From Gemmatimonadaceae bacterium (GTDB taxonomy: Bacteria > Gemmatimonadota > Gemmatimonadetes > Gemmatimonadales > Gemmatimonadaceae): DNA of 64,000 bases. The stretch lies in NCBI GenBank assembly GCA_025358925.1, contig JANYHT010000002.1, forward strand, positions 1 to 64,000. The letters run 5' to 3'. This document shows positions 58,895-64,000 of the stretch, in pieces (positions within the stretch are counted from its first letter, which is position 1; each line of letters starts with the position of its first letter). Below the pieces are notes generated by a model. That model made no database searches. It was given only the letters and a program-made list of their open reading frames with translations, and was not told the DNA's origin. The position numbers and the translations under genes were made by a program.

Positions 58895-61800
58895 CTGCGC
58901 GGCACTGTGCTCGCCGGTGCTCAATAACTGCAGCAATGGCGCGTACCCAAGTACCCGCGCCTGGTTGCGAAGTCGCTCGCGCACGATGACGGCGTCCGCA
59001 TCCCACGGTACCAGTAGATCCGCACATGCTGCACCCAGCCACAGTGCCGCATATTGATCATGCGTTTCCACACGAGCCAACGCACTGAGTAGCGTGGACA
59101 ATGTCGTCTCGGCATTCTCGTCGCGCGAGATCAATCGAATCGCGAGCGTTTCCCAAAGCTCACGTCCCTGAAACCACCAATCCGATCGGTCGACAAGTAC
59201 GGCCTGGGCAACGACAAAGTGCGCACGCGCGCCAAGCGGGGCACCGAGATCGAGTTCGCACAGTCCAGCACCGGCGAGTGCGCCGACGTGAACGTCGATT
59301 TGAGCGATTTGCTTCGCGAGCATCGCGCAGGCCCCATACAACTCCAGCGCGCGTGCTGCATCACCCTCGGCACGCGCGACATGAGCCAAATTGTAGAGCG
59401 ACGCGAGTCGATATGGTTCATTTCCGCTTGCCGCAAACAGCGTCAGCGACTCGTCAAATCGCGCACGTGCCGTGCCGTATTGTCCGCATTTTAACAAGAG
59501 CACGCCGAGATTAAGCGCCGCAACGCCCGTAAAATCCCCAGCGCGAATTTCTCGACCAATTTCCAGCGCCGTCAGATATGACGCTTCTGCACCATCATGA
59601 TCGCCGGCCCGATCATACGCGGATCCGATGTTGATTTGGCAGCGCAGTTCACCCTCGCGATCAGCAAGTCGTGTAAAGAGATCGAGCGCGTGTCGATAAT
59701 GCGGAACCGCGTTGGCCGGACTTGCACTAAGCAGCACAGATCCAAGACGCATCGCTGCATCCGCATGCAGCGAACCCTGCGCACTCTTGGCAACGGTGTG
59801 TACAGCGTCTCGCGCGAGTGTTTCTGCAGCCGCCACGTTGCCGACACGTTGCTGTGCCGTTGACAGCATGATGAGCAACGCGACAACCTCTTCTGCGTTA
59901 TCATCGCGCTGCGCCTCAATGAGGAGGGCGCTGCACGCCGTCAATATGTCGTCGGCAGACACGCCGCGCTGCATCCGCAATCGTTCGCGCATGCGACGCG
60001 CAGCGGGAAGAATGCCGAGCGCTGTTGCACCGTTTGCGTGGGCTGTGAGCACGAGGTTGCAGTGGACTTCTGCTTGCGCCGTGCGCCCTCCGGCGTCTTC
60101 AATGTGTGCGAGTTTCCATTCGACAGACGCAATATCAGTCGGTGTTGTCGCGTGTCGACGCGCCATGCGAAAGAATTCTGCGGCGCTCGCGTAGGCGTAC
60201 ACGGACTGCGCGAGATGACCCGCCTCGAGCGACGTTCGATGGGCATCAGGCACGACGCCCGCGAGATCAAAGTGCACGGCAATCGCCGCCGCATCGCGAG
60301 TCGGTCTCGCGTCCAACGCACGCGCCACTTGTAAGTGCATCAGCCGTTGCCGTAACGGATTAATTCCCCGCAACAGTGTGCGCGTGAGGAGCGCGTGCGT
60401 AAACGTCAGCATCGGACGCGCTCGGACGGAGGGCGTCAACACCGCTGTAGCGAGTCCAGCATCGAGCGCATCGTGTACATCCGATTCGTCGCCCGTGTAC
60501 ACGGCTACCAGCACCTCAGGATCGAATTCGCGACCAAGGATTGCCGCCAGCGATAAAATATTGCGACGATTTCGACTCAGACGCTCGATGCGTCGCGCGA
60601 GCAAATCACCAATGGCGCGTGGCACGGGTGTGTCGTTCGTCAGCGCAAATTGCCAGCTCTCACCGTCGTTGAATAGCGCCCCGTCCTCGATGAGCGCACG
60701 TAGTGTTTGGACAGCAAAGAACGGGTTCCCTTCACTCTGTTGTAGCACGTATTCTAATAGCGCTGGCGCTGGTGCTTGGCCGCCGAGTGTTGTGCGTAAC
60801 CACTGCGCGAGTTCTTCGCGTCGTAAGCGTTGCAACGTGAGATCAGAGCATCGCTCTGAGCGCGAGAGACGTCGCAAGCGCGACTCACTCGCGGCGCTGC
60901 AATCTTCAGGACGTACGGTGAGGCAAATCAGCACGCGGTGTTCGCGCAAACGTGCGAGCAAAAACTCTAACGCGTCCCACGTCGCGGGATCTGCCCACTG
61001 TACGTCATCAAGCACCAGGACGAGTGGCTTTGTCGTAGACGCCAGCTGCAAGAACTCCTCAAGCTCTTCCAGTAAGACGCGCTGCGACCCGCCGCTTGCG
61101 GCACTCGCGTGTCGAGATGCGCCGTCTGCGGACTCAAGATCACGCAGTAACTCGGGCACTAACCGCGACAGTTCGCGCCACGACTTCGGTTGCACCAAAC
61201 CCGAGCGATGCGCCGTACGCACGATGTCTGCCCATGATCCATACGGAATACCAACATCCGCCTCAATGCAGTGTCCAACAAGGACTGCACCGCCACGTAT
61301 CGCAACATCTGGACTGAGTTGCTTCAGCAACGCGGACTTGCCGATGCCGGCTTCGCCTCGCAACACGGCAACATGTGGTGCACCAGCCGTCGCGTTCCCA
61401 AGCCACTTGCGTAGTCGCTCGCGCTCCGTCGGACGTCCAACAAAGCAATCGAGCAGCACTTCGTTTTTGCCAGTCCCCATGCGTGCGGCCGAGTTCACCG
61501 CGTTGCGTCCACCACGCTTCGCGCCGTACAACGCATTGTCAGCCGCACCAAACAGCGCTTCCATAGTCTCACCATGCAACGGCGCACACGCGGCACCGAT
61601 TGATAGTGTAACGCGAAGCATTTCGGCGGAACCATCTGTCATCCCAATACCAGCGTTGGCCACCGCTTCTCGGACCCGATCGGCGATGATGCACGCATCT
61701 TCCAAACGCGTGCCAGGCAACAGCACGACAAATTCGTCTCCGGCGTACCGCGCCACGTAGTCGGCGGGTCGCATGTTCGCACGAATGTGCTGCGTGACAA

Positions 61801-63715
61801 GGCGAAGAGCGGCGTCACCCTGTAGATGGCCAAACGTGTCGTTGACGATTTTGAAGTGATCGATGTCGATCACAAGCAGCGACACGGGACGTCCAGATGT
61901 GCGCCGCGCATCCAGCATCTGTTCCGCTGTTTCGCGAAACGCGCGCCGCATGGGCACACCCGTTAAGTCATCAAGTTCGGTGTTCGATGCTGCGCCACGT
62001 ACGCCGCCGTCTGCGGGTGTTGCTGCGTCGGGAGGATCGATGACCGTTCTATCGTCGTTCATTAAATGCGCAATCTTGGTTGGCCATTCTGGCGCAACTG
62101 TTTCAAACCACGCGAAAACCGTGGGGTCGAACATCGTGCCAATATCTTTCCGCAAAATGTCCATCGTTTCTTCGTGCGAGTGGGCTCGTTTGTAGCTGCG
62201 GACCGACGTCAGCGCATCGTAGACATCCGCGATCGTCAGAATACGCGCGATGAGTGGAATGCTTTCGCCCGCCAGCCCGTGCGGATAACCGCGCCCATCC
62301 CATCGTTCATGATGTGACTCGACCATCGGACGTACATCCCACGGAAACTCGATGTCCGCGAGCATCTCAACACCGGCGGTAGTATGGCTGCGCATGAGCT
62401 GCCATTCGGAATCATCCAGCTTTCCTGGCTTGTTAAGCACTTCTTCTGGAATGACGAGTTTTCCGACATCGTGCAAGAGCGCGCCAATTCGAAACCAGAA
62501 CATGGAATGCTCATCAAGTCCGCTCTGTTGTGCGATGGCGCAGGCCAACTCCGCGACGCGTTGGCAATGGCCCTGCGTGTATCGATCCTTTGCTTCAATC
62601 GATTCACCCCAACGTCGCGCGACGTGCAGAAACTCCTGCTCCAAGTCCGACACGCGTTCGTCAACATCCGTGAGGTCGGGTTGCGCGCGCAGAATTGTAA
62701 AGAGCCGATGGGAGCGATTGAGCTGTTGCAGCACTTCGCGATTCTTTCCCATACGCCGCGCAAGGTCGGCGCGTTCGCGTGCAACTTCCGCTTGCAATAG
62801 TAATTCGCCACGAGCAGTTGCGACTTCGTCAGCGCGTTGAAAATGTCGATCCGCGTCATCAAAACTGCCGGTTTCGCGCGCAATCACGCCGAGTAACTTT
62901 GTCGCCTTGCCGATGGCTGAGGCGTCGCCAGTCTGCGTTGCCGCATCGAGCGCTTTGCGCACTGCACCCTGCGCGCGCACGTATTCGCCGCGCCGCACCC
63001 ACAGTTCGGCAAGATTGATATCGAGCTGCGTCCGCGTCATCGGATCACCACTCAATTCGCATATCTGCACGCCTTCTAACAGAACACGTTCCGCACGATC
63101 CCATCGTTGTTGTGCAATATACAGCAGGCCAAGATTATTCAACGCCACGCACACATCGGTGGTGAGACCGAGCGAGCGGTACTCGGCGAGGCTAGTTGTG
63201 TATTGACGTTCTGCTAACTCGAAGTTTCCGCGAATATTTGCGAGTACCCCAAGATTTTGCGCCGTCATTGCCGCGAGTTTTGCATCGCCCGCGTGAATCG
63301 CGCGGCTCCGGGCGAGCAAATACAATCGCTCCGCATCGTCGAGCTCTCCCCGCTGCCAACTCACGATCGCTTGCAAATTGATGGCGTGCCCGGCCGACGC
63401 GCCGTCATTCCACGTTTCGGCAATGGCGAGGGCCGCCTCAAGACAATCGCGCGCCGCCTCAGCGTTGCCATCGACTTGGTGTGTCCGCGCAATCCAACGG
63501 ACCACGTTGGAAAGTTTCGCCGCGTCGTCAACCGTACGTGCGCTATACAGCGCTTGCTCATACGCGCCACGTGCTGCCTCGCGGTGTCCTGCCCGTTCCT
63601 CGTCTTGTGCCAGCGTTACGAGGTCGTCAAACATCAGGCCGCTCCGCGGAGACGCCTCATTGCTGCGCGATGCGGGAGACACGGGGGAAGGCGTGTGTGA
63701 CGTGGACGTGGCCAT
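58883..63715 (-). CDS. Giant TPR/HD-GYP/GGDEF/ATPase/TPR signalling protein
   Basis: A 1610-residue cytosolic protein. Residues about 30-365 are TPR repeats. Next is an HD-GYP phosphodiesterase domain with HDVGK at 415-419 and HHERWDGRGYP at 468-478. A diguanylate cyclase domain follows (FGHLQGDAAL, then YAGDEF at 657-662). After residue 755 comes a STAND/MalT-like ATPase with Walker A GEAGIGKS (787-794) and Walker B LVLVLDDVQWAD (898-909). A long helical TPR-like tail ends it. It could both make and break c-di-GMP. The start overlaps the stop of the upstream permease (TAATG). Confidence 0.9.
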   Translation of the reverse strand: MATSTSHTPSPVSPASRSNEASPRSGLMFDDLVTLAQDEERAGHREAARGAYEQALYSARTVDDAAKLSNVVRWIARTHQVDGNAEAARDCLEAALAIAETWNDGASAGHAINLQAIVSWQRGELDDAERLYLLARSRAIHAGDAKLAAMTAQNLGVLANIRGNFELAERQYTTSLAEYRSLGLTTDVCVALNNLGLLYIAQQRWDRAERVLLEGVQICELSGDPMTRTQLDINLAELWVRRGEYVRAQGAVRKALDAATQTGDASAIGKATKLLGVIARETGSFDDADRHFQRADEVATARGELLLQAEVARERADLARRMGKNREVLQQLNRSHRLFTILRAQPDLTDVDERVSDLEQEFLHVARRWGESIEAKDRYTQGHCQRVAELACAIAQQSGLDEHSMFWFRIGALLHDVGKLVIPEEVLNKPGKLDDSEWQLMRSHTTAGVEMLADIEFPWDVRPMVESHHERWDGRGYPHGLAGESIPLIARILTIADVYDALTSVRSYKRAHSHEETMDILRKDIGTMFDPTVFAWFETVAPEWPTKIAHLMNDDRTVIDPPDAATPADGGVRGAASNTELDDLTGVPMRRAFRETAEQMLDARRTSGRPVSLLVIDIDHFKIVNDTFGHLQGDAALRLVTQHIRANMRPADYVARYAGDEFVVLLPGTRLEDACIIADRVREAVANAGIGMTDGSAEMLRVTLSIGAACAPLHGETMEALFGAADNALYGAKRGGRNAVNSAARMGTGKNEVLLDCFVGRPTERERLRKWLGNATAGAPHVAVLRGEAGIGKSALLKQLSPDVAIRGGAVLVGHCIEADVGIPYGSWADIVRTAHRSGLVQPKSWRELSRLVPELLRDLESADGASRHASAASGGSQRVLLEELEEFLQLASTTKPLVLVLDDVQWADPATWDALEFLLARLREHRVLICLTVRPEDCSAASESRLRRLSRSERCSDLTLQRLRREELAQWLRTTLGGQAPAPALLEYVLQQSEGNPFFAVQTLRALIEDGALFNDGESWQFALTNDTPVPRAIGDLLARRIERLSRNRRNILSLAAILGREFDPEVLVAVYTGDESDVHDALDAGLATAVLTPSVRARPMLTFTHALLTRTLLRGINPLRQRLMHLQVARALDARPTRDAAAIAVHFDLAGVVPDAHRTSLEAGHLAQSVYAYASAAEFFRMARRHATTPTDIASVEWKLAHIEDAGGRTAQAEVHCNLVLTAHANGATALGILPAARRMRERLRMQRGVSADDILTACSALLIEAQRDDNAEEVVALLIMLSTAQQRVGNVAAAETLARDAVHTVAKSAQGSLHADAAMRLGSVLLSASPANAVPHYRHALDLFTRLADREGELRCQINIGSAYDRAGDHDGAEASYLTALEIGREIRAGDFTGVAALNLGVLLLKCGQYGTARARFDESLTLFAASGNEPYRLASLYNLAHVARAEGDAARALELYGACAMLAKQIAQIDVHVGALAGAGLCELDLGAPLGARAHFVVAQAVLVDRSDWWFQGRELWETLAIRLISRDENAETTLSTLLSALARVETHDQYAALWLGAACADLLVPWDADAVIVRERLRNQARVLGYAPLLQLLSTGEHSAAQSIM

Positions 63716-64000
63716 TACGTGCGTGATCGAGCGGAAGGAGTCGATGTCAAGTGATCAGCGACGGTTGCAGCCGCGAGCACCGTCGTCATCAGCAGGACGC
63801 ATGGAACGGCTGCAAGCCACCAGGCCGATCGCAAATAGGGGACGGCGTCCTGTACCATGTTCCCCCAACTCGCTGTCGGGGGACGGACGCCGATCCCGAG
63901 AAACGACAATCCCGACTCGAGCGCGAGCATATCGGCGAAGAGCAAAACGCCTGATGCCGACAGCGGGCCGAGGAGGTGCGGCACGACCTGTTGCCGCAGC
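63715..64000 (-). CDS. Peptide ABC permease, DppC-like, C-terminus (partial)
   Basis: The last 94 codons of a minus-strand gene that enters from the right edge. LALESGLSFLGIGVRPPTASWGNM and AWWLAAVPCVLLMTTVLAAATVAD are the conserved EAA-loop region and final TM helix of DppC/OppC-type dipeptide transport permeases. The TAA stop overlaps the ATG of the 1610-residue regulator by one base, so the two are probably cotranslated. Other transporter genes would lie outside the window. Confidence 0.85.
   Translation of the reverse strand, partial: LRQQVVPHLLGPLSASGVLLFADMLALESGLSFLGIGVRPPTASWGNMVQDAVPYLRSAWWLAAVPCVLLMTTVLAAATVADHLTSTPSARSRT

Noticed and set aside
60378-61760. Plus-strand open frame of 460 codons
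   Set aside because: It lies wholly antisense to the ATPase/GGDEF part of the 1610-residue regulator, is rich in Ser/Arg/Ala and has no recognisable domain.

Overview
The window looks like chromosomal DNA of a Gram-negative, moderately GC-rich bacterium. The likeliest phylum is Gemmatimonadota. The grounds are inferential: a MoxR/DUF58/BatA-type operon, an HAE1-type RND pump with TolC, many secreted hydrolases, Ser/Thr kinase signalling, lipoprotein signal peptides and frequent GTG/TTG starts. No rRNA, tRNA or CRISPR array was found, so the phylum cannot be proved from the window.

Layout. 1-10.2 kb is one minus-strand operon read from 10.2 kb down to the window edge: VWA protein, caspase-fold protein without its cysteine, TPR/HExxH metallopeptidase, MoxR ATPase, DUF58, BatA-like VWA protein, DUF4175-like protein. 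Most junctions are start/stop overlaps. 10.5-11.2 kb is a Spy-like Met/Gln-rich protein with a strong terminator. 11.3-17.3 kb holds DinB, a MocA-like nucleotidyltransferase, a YfhO-family membrane protein, XdhC and a quinone oxidoreductase. 17.5-24.1 kb is a TetR-TolC-MFP-RND efflux operon. 24.1-36.1 kb holds a DedA-like protein, an aromatic amino acid decarboxylase, a three-gene secreted hydrolase operon, an outer-membrane barrel protein, PhzF and PruA.

37.8-39.0 kb is an Xre-RES toxin-antitoxin pair followed by endonuclease IV. 40.1-46.4 kb holds an H1-like SWIB protein, LepB, an esterase coupled to a Kir-type channel, an M24 peptidase, a GroES-like protein and a bacilliredoxin. 46.5-52 kb is a Ser/Thr kinase, an IS30 element, a relic of a deleted ABC permease, and an intact NatAB-type exporter. 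52-56.7 kb holds a MOT1 molybdate transporter, a D-aminopeptidase, a YdeI protein, a VapC toxin with an apparently frameshifted antitoxin, a globin and a GNAT enzyme. 56.7-58.3 kb is a duplicated Uma2 nuclease with one RHH regulator. 58.4-64 kb is a single-domain asparaginase, a 1610-residue TPR/HD-GYP/GGDEF/ATPase/TPR regulator, and the end of a DppC-like permease.

The most unusual non-coding signal is a family of telomere-like 7-bp arrays (TAGGGAA/TAGGGAT) at six sites. Where an array lies before a start codon it is C-rich on that gene's coding strand, usually directly against the start and without a Shine-Dalgarno. Where arrays lie at gene ends they supply the last codons and the stop. Other points of interest are the MoxR operon with two peptidase-fold proteins, the IS30-associated permease deletion, the duplicated Uma2 module and the giant c-di-GMP regulator.
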